Origin: Saururus chinensis
Lineage: Eukaryota; Streptophyta; Magnoliopsida; Piperales; Saururaceae
DNA length: 64,000 nucleotides
Direction: 5' to 3'
Assembly (NCBI GenBank): GCA_035235625.1
Contig: CP141146.1
Location: 3,714,501 to 3,778,500 of the forward strand
Shown here: positions 22,185 through 35,390 of the stretch, one piece after another
Numbering within the stretch: the first letter of the stretch is position 1
How the letters are laid out: every line of letters begins with the position of its first letter
Notes under the pieces: model-generated
What the model was told of the DNA's origin: nothing
Databases searched by the model: none
Seen by the model: the letters and a program-made list of their open reading frames with translations, nothing else
Position numbers and translations under genes: made by a program

Positions 22185-25100
22185 ACCGAATATTTTGGTC
22201 ATTGTTGCAGTCAAAATAAACGGTCTACTTAGGTGACCGCGTGACCATTGGTAAAAAATCCCGCTCCCAACCTCGGCACCCTGTTTTGCCCTAACATCTA
22301 TGTCGCTCTTTGTTTGTTGCAGACAGCAAGCGCCGGTCGTCTTTTTATTTCCAGCCATGTCCTGCAGTGATCTCGGATACGCATCTCAGGTATTGTTCTA
22401 TGTCATCGCAGGTTGTCGATTCTTGAATATTATTATTGTTATTATTGTTCTTTGTTCTGTCTGTAATAATTTTTCCAGTGACATTTATATGTTTAGTTTT
22501 TTATTTTTCTGACCATCGGAGAGGGTTGTCCATCTTTCACTTTTTATTTTTGTTTCAATCAAATTCTTAGCTTGAACATCACATTTATGCTGATTCAGAT
22601 GCTTGACCTTTAAGCCAGTAATGGTTTTCTCTGATTTTTGTTACTTTTCTCTTCTTTGTGATTTTTGTTATAGATGTGACTGGATTTCTTGTTTTCTATT
22701 TACTGTTAAATGATTTCCTCACTTTTTTTTATATGGGTTTGCGAAAATGGAATAGCTTCTACATATGTCAATCTGCTTTTTAGGATTTTGCTCTAATCTT
22801 CTTCATACATATGTTTTAATGAATGTTTTTGTTTGACCTTCTCCGTACTGGGTGTTCAATATCTGTATGAGAATGTAGAGTCTCCCTTAGATGCCACTCA
22901 CTCATGGACATCTTTCTATGCATTGATAATTGTTTTTAGTTTTATTGAAATGAGTTGGTGCTTGCAATGGCTCCACAGTCCCTTTTTTTAGTGAACTTGT
23001 TTCTTGCATCCTAGTCCAAGTTAGTTTATTTATGGATAGTTTTCTCTTGAAAATTTGTTTACTGCTACTGGAGTCTAGATCAGCCCCTTGTACAAGGAGA
23101 GAATTTGAATATTCTCTCCTTGTCCGGTCTCTTTTCGACAAGTGTTCTGCATTAACGTTGCTTAACCGGGGGCTCCATTTGGCTTCACTCATACCAAACT
23201 AGCCCTAGACCGGGTTCATTTGGGTTTGGCTGCTCCATACTGACTGTGTTCTCCCTCTCCTTTTGTGGTCTGTGAGTCTCTCCCCTCCCTTCCTCTATCG
23301 TCAAGAATTGTTATAGGCGGGGGAGTCGCATCTCCTTGGAGTTGGCAATGCCATGTTCCTTGGAATGCCCCCTTTTGTTTTGACTAATCCAGCAGTGACT
23401 ATTCCAAGCTCCAGCAACTGGATCTTGTTACCTCTTTGAAGTAGTATAGTTAATGGGTTGATTTAGTTGATCTATTGTCTTATTGTTTTTATTTTGGCTT
23501 TCTCATATAGGTTGTAAAGCTTTTGCAAATGGGAATGTGGAGCATAATCAGGTTCTTCAAGGATATGACAAATATAGAACATATTATTTCACCAAAATTG
23601 AGTGTTTTTTTTCATCTAGTTGTATTGGGTCTGTGTTTATATATAGAGCTTCATTTCTTGTTTCTATGCTAATAAGTGGGGAGGTTTCAGCGTTAGAAGT
23701 TTTGGATTTGTCGATAAATGCCATGTGGTGGGTAAATACACATTTTGTTTTATATTTTGGTTGTTCTTGTTTTTATTTCTTATTCTTTAATTTTATTTCT
23801 CTGTATGAGACTTTTAGAGTATGTTTTAGATTTCCTGTTGTGAGAACTGAGATGGATATATTAGCATAGTAATAAAATTTTGCTTCGTCCCCATTTCTCA
23901 GTAACTTACTATGCGTTTGCAGAAAGTCATACTGTCGAAATGGACTTTCTCGTGCATTATGGTGAATTGGATGTGTGGGCTTCCTCCAAAAGTACCATGT
24001 GAATCTTCGTGGGAGAGGTTTGCAATAAAAGAAATCTAGGAGCAAAATGAAGAAGAATGCCATCAAAAGTTTTTCAACTGAAATAAATATACTCCGTGTG
24101 TTTGCAACAATGTATCCATATGTCTTCTTTTCTCATGGACATAACTAAAAAAGGAGGCTGTTGTGCCTGTGCGGAGGGAGAAATGACCCAGAAAGGAGCA
24201 GCGAAGAGGGAGAACGAGTCTGAAAGTTGCCAAAAGGAGGTTGTTGTGCCTGTGCAGCCATTGGGAAAGGACGGGTTGAAATTCTTGGATAAATGTTGAA
24301 ATGACCTGTGGGCAATTTTTTTGTTTGAATTTTTATCCCAAATTTTTTGTCATTCCAATTTGGGACAAATTTTTTTTAACCTGGTTTGGGAAAATTTTAG
24401 GGATAGGAGTTCCATAAATAGGTTAATTTTTGGGTTGAGGGTCTTTTTTGGCCGGTTGTACGGACTGAAGCTCCTAGCAAGCTCTCCCAGGCCCTTGAAG
24501 CTAGTCGGAGGCTCTCCTACTAGAACATCGTAACACAAATTTAAGCTCTGGCGAGCTCCTCCAGCCCCTTAGCTTTCGGGCTCTCCTGCAGCCTTTCTTG
24601 CAGCTCCCCTCTGCCGAATTTTTTCTGGACTTCCTGAATCAAATCAAAGTTAACCCCTACCCGAATTGAAACCTAATGCCAAACGTGTCACTATGCTTAA
24701 TAATTTCTAGGCAAAGGTCTGCAATTTTGAAGATCTGAATTGGAAGAGACCCAAAATTGTATCTGGTTAGCAGATGCAATTCCCATATGGAGGCTCACAT
24801 ATAATAAGACTTGCGAGAACTATTCCCAAATCAAGAGGCTCACATTCAGGCTTCTTGGTGCGCCGCCCCTCCACCAACCTGTTCCCATCACATTTTATAA
24901 GGGCCACCACAAGCATAAAAATGAATGATCTGATGGACGGCTGTATAATGTGATCGCCATATACAACTAAACTCCCATCTTAAAAGTGCCTTGTGTGCCC
25001 TGTTGTGCAAGTCTTCGCCCTTGATTCGCTGATATCGTGTTGATATTTAAAGCGGTTTTACTTACGGCAGGAGAAATTTTTTTGTTTGTCCAGTTACTAT

Positions 25101-25732
25101 GAAGCCAGCTTTGACAGATATTAATAAGCAGTATGTTGATAGGCATCCAACTAGCCACGAGACACGAATATAAAATGATGAGTGCATCCTCCGGTGACCC
25201 ATTCGTCAAACTTTCTGAAATATTTCCACTCAATAATTAAAGAGAGGAAATACGCCCGTCTCCCCTTGCTAACCCATCATTTATCAGCCCACCTCACCTC
25301 CCCACCAAGATCGATCAAAATATCAGGCCAACATGCTAACACTGGTATCATGGTCGGGAGAGAAAGGCTGGCAAGGACTGAGGTAAGTATATCATCCCAC
25401 AAAAGATTTAAGTTTTAAATACCTGAACTCTGAAAAATAAATAGGAAAATAACATTTGACTTCCGCTCAAAACCTGAGAGATGCATTAAATTTCCAACAT
25501 AATATGTACAGTACATTTTAAAGTAGGCAACAATTGCACCAGAAACATTGAATCTTAATACTGATTTTATCTCTATAAATTATTTGATTGAACATTTGAA
25601 TAACTCACATCCAATTGTTTAATTTAATGTCCGTGTGGTAGATTTTCAATATAAAAATAAAAAAAATTTTGCCTAGTGGTTGCATGTGATCGGCTGTGAA
25701 TAACTCACCATCCTATAAACTTCACTTTTACA
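22185..25732. other. Spacer between GTE and TypA fragments, no gene assigned
   Basis: This is moderately AT-rich DNA with splice-like signals but no recognised protein. One possible exon is 22322-22389 (flanked by TTGCAG and GTATTG). A duplicated phrase AAAAGGAGG.TGTTGTGCCTGTG occurs at about 24149 and 24234. Short ORFs at 22300, 23483, 24096 and 24740 have no familiar domain. Some may be further pieces of captured genes. Confidence 0.4.
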
Positions 25733-27607
25733 TCACACAAGTTTTCGGTTTTTGCACGTTTGGATGCTTGCTGGGGTGACTTCCACCAATTCATCTTCAT
25801 GAATATACTCTATACAATCATCCAGACTGTAGCTCAGTGGTGTGTCCAGAACCACTATCAAGGGAAAAAGGTCTCTATTAATAAATGCCAAAAAAAGCAC
25901 ATACTAACGAATTGAATAGTACTGACAACGAAAGGCATTATTTTTCATATAAACGCAATATTACACCCCACCAGAGCATAATAGATTTGCAGATTATAAT
26001 TTAAGACTTAAAAAAAGTCAAAAAAATAAAAAGATGTAATCATATATAATTAGTTATAGATTAAATTTACCTGTCTGTTCCTTTTTGGAGAGAATATTGG
26101 TTGCTGCTTTCTTCTTGCACACATTGATGGACAAGTCACCAGGGCGCTGATGAATACCCACAATTTGTCCTTTGTAAACCTCCACTCCCGGGCTCACAAA
26201 CATCTGACCCCTTTCTTGAGAACTAACTAAAGCATATGAAGTAGTAGTACCATCCTCAAAGGCAACCTGTAAATTCAATTTCAGTTAGCAAATTACTTCA
26301 GGTTGTAAGTCATAATTATACGAGAAACTTCTGTACAATTTGAGAAGGTGGATTCAACAGGTGAAAAAAAGAGGGCAAATTAGGTAGCATCACCAAGGAG
26401 CCCTGGTCACGAGTTGAAATATCACCAGCCCAAGGTCCATAGCAATCAAATACAGTATTGAGAACTGCAGTGCCTCTAGAAGCTGTTAAGATTGCATTTC
26501 GAAGACCAAGAAGTCCATGAGTTGGAATTTTATATTTTATTAATGATGTTCCTTCTGACGTATCCACCAATGCAGAGTTTAGGTTCTAGAGAATATATTT
26601 AGATAGAAATTAAAATGTTGATCACAGCGCCACTCCCACTTGCAAAAAGGGAACATTACATCAACTTATCTCCCAAACACTGTTCAAGGTAGGATGGCAT
26701 ATGATGAATCCTACTACAAGTTCTCTACCAAGACCAGTAAATTTAGTATTTTCTGTACTTGCCATCTCATTACCACCATAATTATTTGAGACCTTCAATC
26801 GCGAATAGAATATAAGTTTAAAATTGATTAGAAAAGTTTTACAGACCCTGCTCCCTGCATGTCAAACATTTGCCCACGCCGTTTCCCTAGAAGTTTGACC
26901 ACAGGTCCCATATATTCTTCAGGTATCTCCACGGTTGCAATCTGTATATACACCAATTAGGCAGTGATTTATATTGTTGTTCAATAAAACAGAAAGATTG
27001 GAGGTGCAGGGTAAACAAGAATTAGGCAGTCATTTAACATTCTAAACAAAATGAAATGCTGCAAACAAAGCCCTATGTTAGACACGTATTACTAGCACAT
27101 TTATTAAGTAGATTTAGGTGACAGTTGCAACTTAACCAAAAACAATCTTAACTGATAAATGATGCTAACACAGCATGATTGTTTCAAACAATTGAAAAAG
27201 AGAAGAAAGATGGTTCTCCTTATCATCCAACTTTTGGAGGAGCTTCTTAATCCAACCAAAGGGTTAGGAAAATATACCTCAAATGATTCTAGTAATTTGT
27301 CATCCACCCTCTTGTTTATGACCTTGGGTGGGCCCACCATAAACTCATACCCTTCTCTTCGCCCATGACAATAGCACAAAGGTTACTAACACAAAGTTAC
27401 AGATGCAGATTAAAAGACTCAAATCAGGAAGCAGTTACATTAACTATTTCCTCACATGTTTTCTATCAAGATGGTTATGTGTAATGTACCCCTCCCACTA
27501 ACAATGAATGTGTCAGCAGTTTCGCCGTCTTCAACTCTCATTGCCAGGTTCCTTTCAAGCTCACGGTAAAGCCTATCTCGAAGGTTACAGCTGGTCACAT
27601 ATTTTTC
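25733..27607 (-). pseudogene. TypA/BipA-type translational GTPase, C-terminal half with introns
   Basis: Six exons read on the minus strand: 27456-27607 ([20 protein letters not shown]), 27278-27362 (RREGYEFMVGPPKVINKRVD), 26843-26941 (IATVEIPEEYMGPVVKLLGK), 26394-26554 (THGLLGLRNAILTASRGTA), 26071-26266 (VAFEDGTTTSYAL, YKGQIVGIHQRPGD) and 25733-25854 (SLDDCIEYIHEDELVEVTPA, TGA stop). This is the EF-G-like domain and C-terminal region of the plastid TypA/SVR3 type, about 270 residues. The N-terminal G domain, about the first half of the usual protein, is missing upstream. Splicing is damaged: the acceptor before exon 2 is GG instead of AG (27363-27364), and exon 3 to exon 4 lacks one base at the donor so the frame breaks. 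Exons 4 to 6 remain in phase. Functional TypA must be elsewhere in the genome. Confidence 0.88.
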
Positions 27608-28800
27608 CTGCACATAACAGCTGTTACGCTAATACAATTCGCCCAAATGAGTCCAATCCCAAGTATGATAACAAAGGCTCACTAATTTACAAGTTAACAG
27701 GAACATGACCCCTTCACAAGCAATTAAAAGGACCCAAAAATTCCACGTAAATTAGTCACCCTATGAAAAGATTTAGCTGCAACTATAGAAGGTGCTGGAA
27801 ATTTATGCATCAGGTGAATAGAGCTTGTTCTATTATCTTGTTGTCAGGGCAAAACATAAGGATTCCAGGTAAGGCATACGGAATTTGCACCTTGGTGAGG
27901 GAGCAATAATGATCAAACTTTGAACAAATAACAAGGCCAAGACTCTGATTAAGATGTCTTTCTCCGCACAGCTAGAAAAGGGAATCATTTCGAGAATACA
28001 CACAATATTCTCATTGTCACAATGAATTCCTTCCGCACTTCTTTCTTTACTCATTCCTTTCATTTTTTTAATCAGATTTGATACTACATTATCATCCTAC
28101 TATTTAGTTTTATCAAAGCAATCAACTTATGCAACTACATCTCTTTGTTTGATAAATTCATTTATTTGTACAAACTAGATCTTAAAGCGGATAAGTTTTT
28201 GAAACAGCAAACAAAATTAAGGAAAAAAAATAGTACAGAGGCGAGGTTGAAACAGATTAATTTAAGAACTCAACAAGCCACCAAAAAAAGGTAAATTTGA
28301 CATCTAGCTCAGGTCCTCAACATGAGCAACAGTAATCAACTCCTAACTCTATCTTGAATCTCATACGCAAATTGATGAGTTAAATTTGTAACAATCAAGA
28401 ATCATACCAAGCTCTAGGGAGTTTTCGAGAATACTGGACAAGAGAGACACCATGATCAACATTGGGCGACCTAGGGTCACTAACTCCAGCTTCTTGTCCA
28501 TGTTGGCCAGTCAAAGACGACGCCCTCTTCCATTCTACCAGCAAGTAAATCCTGGGAGATCCAATGACGACCGGGAGCAGATCCATCATGGGGTGGCGGG
28601 GGTGGGGATTGGGAAGCTGGTGAGGCAGGGCAGCTGGCAGCCTGCTGCCATTCCGAAGCGGGAGAGTAGTGGATGTTTTCCATGACAATCAACAGCCATG
28701 GAGCCGCTTGGAGAGGAAGACGAAAGGTTGCCAGTGGCGGATCCGACGTGTGAGAGCAGCCATATGTTGGGAAGTTTTCCAACTGGCTGACGGCGGAGCA
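27608..28800. other. Spacer, no TypA exons
   Basis: I looked for the GTP-binding half of TypA (P-loop, DTPGH and NKxD motifs) on the minus strand and did not find it. The ORF at 28395-28688 has no recognised domain. Confidence 0.5.
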
Positions 28801-28809
28801 GCTGCGAGA

Positions 28810-28985
28810 TGAGCAGGGGAGGGGATCCATTGTGGGGTTGCCAGGGTCGGCGGCTAGGAGGGGATTCATCGCGAGGTGTCAAGGGTCGGCGGATAGAAGG
28901 GGATCTGTCGCGGGGCAGCAACGGTCGGCGGCAAAGAGGATTTCCGTCGCAGGGTGACAACCGCCGGCGGGTTAGAGAGGAGGTA
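28810..28985. repeat. GC-rich minisatellite, about 4 diverged units
   Basis: Units of about 48 bp share AGGGTCGGCGG followed by '.agaaggggat..gtcgcg'. It sits just inside the right terminus of the proposed Pack-MULE. It makes long open frames on both strands that should not be read as genes. Confidence 0.7.
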
Positions 28986-29130
28986 GTCCTGAGAGATGGA
29001 ACTAAGGGCTCCAACTCGTTAACCGGGGTTAATCGTGTGAGAGAAATCAAATAAAACTTGATGTTAATCGGACGGTTATTGCGAATTGGGCGCTTATCGC
29101 TCGCATGAGCCCGGGCGTTTATAAACGGGA

Positions 29131-29153
29131 TCCTCTATATATATATATATATA
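29131..29153. repeat. (TA)n microsatellite
   Basis: A short run of TA dinucleotides lies next to the right end of the proposed Pack-MULE. It hides the exact target site. Confidence 0.9.
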
Positions 29154-29500
29154 TCGATTATTTATTTAATTGATAAATAATTTTTTTATATTTTTTATAT
29201 TAAATTTATTATTAAAATAAAATATTTAAAATACTTCCCTAGAGAGGTAATTTAATTTGATCTTCTCATCTGACGAGTTTGAGCTCATTACACCTTCTTT
29301 GGACCTGTCTATGTGATTCGTTATGGCTAGCTTAGCTTTGAATTTGGCCATATAAGCGCGGTCCATTGCATAGATAGATTTGTTATCTCCATTAAGTGTA
29401 CATGGGTTTCGGCAGCGGAAGCGCGGTGGGCCCATAACCCATAGGTCTCACGATTGCTTTGATATAGGTAAAATTTTGACTAATTTTTAATATTTCTCTT
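29154..29500. other. Spacer, nothing recognised
   Basis: AT-rich sequence is followed by a mixed stretch (29270-29450) with a 69-codon minus-strand frame that I cannot assign. Confidence 0.4.
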
Positions 29501-29547
29501 CTCTTTTATTAATAGTTTTATTTAAAATAATAATAATTTTTAAAAAA

Positions 29548-29791
29548 AATTATTTAAATAATATTAAAATATGATAAATAAATATTATTTAAAATGGTGT
29601 TATACCAATCATGTACTGAAGGCTGCATGATTTTTTTAAAAAATTTTACATGATTTTATTTTTTAAAATAATAAAATCAAGTTTAAATTGATTAGTTTAC
29701 AAATAGTTAAACAGATTTTGACGAAATTGCTCTAAAGGACAAAGTTGCCATACTTTCGGCCTTCAGTCTGCTTAGACCAAATAGACTAAAG
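29548..29791 (+). repeat. Left inverted repeat of the MULE
   Basis: This matches 39880-40233 on the opposite strand in the blocks named for the whole element. It is shorter than the right copy because it has fewer of the TTTCGTCCTTT-type units. Confidence 0.75.
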
Positions 29792-29928
29792 TTGTCTTCA
29801 TTTTTAACCCGACTCCATTTCTCCTTTTCACACGTGCTCGTTTTTCTGCTCCATGCTCGTTCCCCTTTTCACCCCGCCGCCATGCTCCACCGTGCTTCCT
29901 GTCCTCCGGTGTCAAGTTCCAGTCCTTC

Positions 29929-30020
29929 GTCGTTAAGTTTTTGTCATCCGGTGTCCTTTGCTCTCCCCTATTCTGTCGTTAAGTTTCTGTCATCCGGTGT
30001 CCTTTGCTCTCCCCTACTCT
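29929..30020. repeat. 46-bp tandem duplication in the MULE leader
   Basis: Two units (29929-29974 and 29975-30020), each starting GTCGTTAAGTTT and ending CTCTCCCCTA.TCT, differ at two positions. They lie between the left inverted repeat and the transposase. Confidence 0.9.
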
Positions 30021-30099
30021 GTCGTATTTCAGGTTCGTTTTCTCTAATTTTGTCGGTGCCTTTTGCCCTAATTTCAATTTTAAGCGTTAATTGATTTCC

Positions 30100-31729
30100 C
30101 GTCCTCAGGCTTTATTTAACTCATAAGCAACTTGGGTAATGTCCGTGATTATAATGAGACATAATGTGTAAATAGTAAGCATACGGCAGTGTTGAAGATT
30201 AATTTTTCGTCCAATAAGTCAAGCTATTTACTACCAAGTTTCCCAAATTATTAAGAACAACGCTCTGGCATGAGTGTTGTTCCATCTGGTGGTTTTTGAG
30301 CTACCGGTATCATAGTTTCCAGTATTCCATCCATCAGGCATCCATCAGGCAGAAGTGCCGAGCTACGCCAATTCTCCGTTCTGTCAGCCCTTGAATTGGG
30401 GGGTTGGGCTCCTCGGCCCCCGGAAGCCCGAAATGTAGGCTTCTGCTGCCAATCTTCCGCCTATGCCGTTGTTGACCTATTATTGCCCTTATCCCAAGCT
30501 TTTGCTTTCCCTGATTGAATGCATCCCAAACCAGCCTTGAAGTTCTCATTAGAATAGGAAGCAATGGCAGACACTTTCCCTCTACCACAGCCCCAACCTG
30601 TCCCTCCCTGCTTGTATACTCCTATTCCTGAAGAGAGATGATTATGCGCAGATTTTTCATTATCCACTTCCTTAAGCATTCCTCAGCAATGCTGCACCCT
30701 GATAGCATACAGTTACATGTTACCTTCTGGTCAACCTACGAAGAACTGACAAAAAATTCATGGCCAAAATTCTTACCTAGTATTGTCTCGTAGTTGCCCC
30801 CATTTGCCATGGCTCATGTTCACGCAAGGTTGTGATGGTATTTTCAAATTCTTGGATCCTTGCTCAAACATGGGTTATGAGCTTTAAAAACATGGCTTAT
30901 GGCAACAGATTATTCATAGGATTTGTGCAAATGTTTTTGGTAATACCTGAATTTGATTTTCCAAGAAGCTAAATATTTCGTCCTTCACAATGAATACTTT
31001 GATACTTAGTACTATAGTAAAACTAAGTGTGCTGACATATAATGTTTTCTTGCTTGCTGAAGAACAAATTAACATGAATTAGAAGGTTCTGTTTCAACAA
31101 CTGCGGCATAAGCTCAATATGACTTATCAAGTCAGGCCGGGTCATATTTTCCTTATAATCCAAGGGTGACTATTATTGAAGAAAATCTAAAAGTAATATA
31201 TTTTTATATATGAATAAGGATTACTATGTGGTTCTATTATAAAAAAACTAGCCCTTATTATCACATTTTCTATAGATTATTTAATTTAAACATTTAGGAG
31301 CTTTGATTCTAACATTTAGGAAGAAATTTCGACCATTGGGCATATATTCGGGCAAGTCCTAGGCTTAGTCAGCTAGCTATCACGTATGTGATTTTTTTCT
31401 GTAATATGCTTGGGTTCATGTGGGTTTTCTTTGAAATGGTAATTTAGATAATCATTGCTGGATTTTTTTTTCAAGATAGAAAATTGGTTGAATTTGTTGA
31501 GATTTTATCAATTGGATAATATAGTGAAACGTGTAGTTTAGTATTTTATTATTTGGTACGGCATATGTTTGTTAGTTGATATTTATAACTACTGAGTTGA
31601 TAATCACATATTTTGTTAAGTAAAGTAGTTATTTTGAGATAATTATTTAATCTAATATTAATGTAATTTATTGTTTATGAATTAAGTGAATAGAGATGAC
31701 AGAAGAAATTATTAGTTTTTTACTTAACT
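30100..31729. other. MULE 5' region, no gene assigned
   Basis: A more GC-rich stretch at 30330-30690 has open minus-strand frames (72 and 84 codons), one ending 'AKAWDKGNNRSTTA', that I cannot assign. It may be a captured exon. The rest is AT-rich. Confidence 0.35.
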
Positions 31730-33625
31730 ATGACGAACGTACAGAAGGATTATTTATTAAGAAACTGTCTACATATGATAAATGTGGATGATGAAAAGGA
31801 TGGGTCACTTTATACACATATCATAGATAAGGAAATAGATGCGGCAGTTAATTATGTCATGAATATGAACCAACAAAATGAAGATGAGTTATATGTTGGG
31901 AGCATCTTTGAGAATAAAGAAGAATTTATCACAGCCTTGAGGGAGTTTTTAATTAAGAATCATGTCGAATATAAGGTTATATGCATAAATTTCTCAAAAG
32001 TATACAGTAAAGTGTATTGATAGTACTTGCCTTTAGAGAGTTCATGGCTCAATAAAAAAAGGGTGTAGGGTACTTCAAATTGAAGACATACAGAGGTGAC
32101 CATGCATATCAGAATGCCCAACTTAGCACAAATTATAGGCAGTGCAATGCCTCATTTGTTCCGAAGATCATAATGTCTGCTATCCAAGCTGAATTAACTC
32201 TCACACCAGGTTATATTATTCAAATAATGAATGAGAAGTTTCATGTTGACATATCTTATAAGAAAGCATGTGTATCAAGGAATATGGCGATTAAGGCCAT
32301 TTATAGGGATTGGGTAGAATCATATAAATTCTTGTCAATGTACCTCAGGGCATTGCAAAAAGCGAATTCCGGCACCTACTACAACTTAGAGGATGATGAA
32401 GTAGCTTGTCCTAATGATGGCATGTGTAGGAGATTTAAATGGTTATTTTGGGCATTCGGGCCGTCTATAGCAGGGTTCCGACATTGCATTTCAGTAATTG
32501 GTGTTGATGTCACTTACTTGTATGGCCGTTATCCCAGAGCTCTTATAGCTGCAACGGCTATAGATGGAAATAATGGGTTATTTCCTTTATCATTTGGGGT
32601 TGTTAAAAAGGAAGATGGAGACAATTAGAAATAGATCTTAATGGAACTGAGGGATAATATACTGATGGGCATGACAAACATTGTTATTATTTTAGATCGA
32701 CATAAGGGGCTTCAGAAGGTCATGCCTAAGGTTCTTCCCCAGCCTATGTACCACAATCGTTATTGCATCTATCACATAAAGGCAAATTTTAAGGAGTTTA
32801 AAAATGATACATTGACGGACTTGATTGGGGCAGTAGCTTGTGCGCTTACGGTAGAAAAGTTTGATGCTTAAATGAACTTGATTGGTCATGAGTGTCCTAG
32901 GGCAAAACATCTTCTCTTAGGAGGAGAATTGCATCTTGCACAGTGGTCTCTTGCTCAAAATGGTTTTAGAAGATTTGGTATGATGACTACAAATCTAAAA
33001 ATTTAAATAGCGTCTTGAATGGGACACGAGGATTATCCATGCAGGCTTTAGTGCCAGCTACTTTTTATCGTGTAGTAAAATTTTTTGTGAAACGATCTTC
33101 TGCTTCAGATGTCATGGTCACCCCATATACTCCTAGAGTGGAAGTGATAGTTAGAGAATAAGCAAGAAGAATTGGGGAGTATATAGCAGTTAACAAGATC
33201 AACTGCAGTGAGTACAAAGTGCTGTCAATTCATGGCCGAAAGGTTGTGGTAAATGCGGTGGTTCATACTTGTACGTGCAATATCCCTCAAATTTATTTTT
33301 ATCCTTGCTCGCACCTTATTGCCGTGTGGGCAAAGTAACGGGGGCCTATACAGGCATCACTTTTTTACACATCTTCCACTTACAAAAATGTGTACTCAGC
33401 ATAATTTTATTCTCCTCGTGGTCGGGATTATTGGGAGAGGGATATACCTTATGTGTAATACCCTCCGAGAGAACAAGGCAACCCGGTCTCCAACGATCTA
33501 TTCATATTAGGAATATAATTGACCGTATGACTATGGAGAGAAATGGTAGAGGAGGGTACACATGCGGGAGGTGCAAACAAAGTAGGCATAATAGTAAATC
33601 ATGTAGAAACCCTCCTGTTAATTAG
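31730..33625 (+). pseudogene. MuDR-type MULE transposase, inactivated
   Basis: The order of parts matches the family. A MuDR-type N-terminal domain (ELYVGSIFENKEEFITALRE, 31892-31960) comes first. It is followed by the KTYRGDHAYQNAQLS segment (32080), the catalytic core with VIGVDVTYLYGRYPRALIAA (first Asp, about 32500) and ILDRHKGLQ (second Asp, about 32690), and the CIYHIKANF block. Then come a SWIM zinc finger (CTCN...YPCSHLIAVWAK, 33269-33333) and a CX2CX4HX4C zinc knuckle (CGRCKQSRHNSKSC, 33564-33605). MULE transposases cut and move the element through its inverted repeats. This copy is broken by frameshifts near 31995 and 32060-32080, by TAG codons at 32034, 32626 and 32632, and by TAA at 32869 and 33159. 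Three of the TAGs stand where Trp is expected. Confidence 0.9.
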
Positions 33626-35390
33626 TAAACATATAATCAATCTTTTTATTTATTCTCTATTTTAGGTATGATTATATGTTCCTAATGATTAATGATATGT
33701 TCTTAATTCTCTGCAAATCATATGGATCATGTAGAGCCTTTTTACATGTCAGGCCTGATTGATGATAGTGTACTTGTACAGCAGGAGTCACATAGGCCGG
33801 CTTCTATTTGGTAAGGAGAGGTATGATAACTATTTATAAAATTTGTTTCATTTTTTTAGATTATAAATTATGTTAGGTTATAATTTTAAACTTTATTATA
33901 GGACCTCGGGTGCCTTGAGTGCACTGAACATTTTACATATCTTCACCAGTGGCCCGTAGATGAGCTGATGTTACTGTATATCGAGCAAGCATAATTTATA
34001 AATTTTATTCATCTACAGTACATCTATCTAGATCGGCCTTTACTTACAGCTCTCGTTGAGAGATGGAGGAGGGAGATAGACGTTTCACCTGCCCTATAGA
34101 GAGATGACCATCACACTTATGGATGTGGCAGTTCTCTTAGGACATCACATCGATGGACCTCCTGTGGCAGGCACGACAGGAGGAGGTCATTTAGACTTAT
34201 TAGTTACACTCCTTGGTAGAACTTCTCCTACTACAGTGATGCGTGGTAACCGAGTGAGCCTTCGATGGCTCTTAGGAGATTTTCGTAAGCTCCCAGTAGA
34301 TATTACAGAGATAGCTATCGAGCATTATACATTGGCGTATTTATTACATTTACTTGGGGCCACAATATTTGCAGATACCACGAGTAGCCAAGTACATGTG
34401 ACATATCTCTCCCTCCTTACTGACTTCGACATAGCGGGTGCTTATTCATGGGGCAGTGCTACTCTTACATTTTTATATCGAGAGTTAGGGAAAGCATGTC
34501 AAGCTATGACCTCAAGGATTGCAACTTGTTTGACCCTTCCTCAGGTAAATGATTTCATCACTTCAAATATTTTTTTGCACATATAATTTCTTTCTTACTT
34601 TTTTTTAATAATTTTATCATATTTTTTGACATAGTTATGGTCATGGGAGCATTTACACGTTGCTCGACCAAGTATTCAAATGGGTCACTTAGTCGAGGGT
34701 GCTCCATAAGGAACGAGGTAGGGTATATTTATATTTAACACTTAAATTATTACACGAAGGTTTTATTTACATATGCTGAACTCATTTTTAAAATTTATTT
34801 CCTTAAGGTGGAATGTTCAGAAAAAGAAGACCAACAATCCATAAGGAGTCCTCCGATTATACAGAGGGGAGTTTGACCACCAACGCCCCTATCAGGTAAT
34901 TTTATTTTATTACTAACTTTGTTTGCAATGATTATAAGATATGTAAGTTTATTTAAACTTAATTATCTTTATATATTATAAAGATTATTTTGCAATCATA
35001 CTCACCGAAAGTATTGGTTGTGTTGCCTCCTATTTTCACTGACAGTCAAGAGGTGTGGCTATCGCGAATACCACTGATATTACGAGATTGTGGAGATGTA
35101 TGTGATGGATCATGTAATGTTCTAGTTTAACCTTGAATAAGTGGTCCCACATTCTACCATCAAGTTTGTTCATCGTATCACTCGACAGGGCCACCATATT
35201 ACCGATTGGGCTATACATCATGTATCATATATCGCTCGATGGGATAATAGGAGAGCCATTGTTATCCATGGGGAGATGGCTACAGCATCGCGAGATGTTC
35301 GTAGCGCATATATGCAGTGGTATTTATCGATTACACAATGATATATTTTATCGCGCAATGATGTAGAGGAGATGACATATCAGCCTAGGG

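Larger units (their letters stand above)
16617..29140. mobile_element. Candidate Pack-MULE carrying GTE and TypA fragments
   Basis: Similar inverted termini lie at about 16617-16740 and, on the other strand, 28990-29140. Both contain GCGCCCA...ATT, then ACCGTC followed by [CT][AG]ATNACATC.AA, then a GTTAAC-containing stretch, with about 70% identity in the best block. Each terminus is followed inward by a GC-rich minisatellite. Between them are intron-containing, broken fragments of two unrelated host genes on opposite strands. This is the layout of a Pack-MULE. I could not fix the outermost bases or a 9-bp target duplication, so the element is a proposal. A family A solo LTR later inserted at 17440-20851. 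Confidence 0.4.

Noticed and set aside
25733-27607. Functional TypA gene
   Set aside because: The G domain is missing, one acceptor is GG and the frame is lost between exons 3 and 4.
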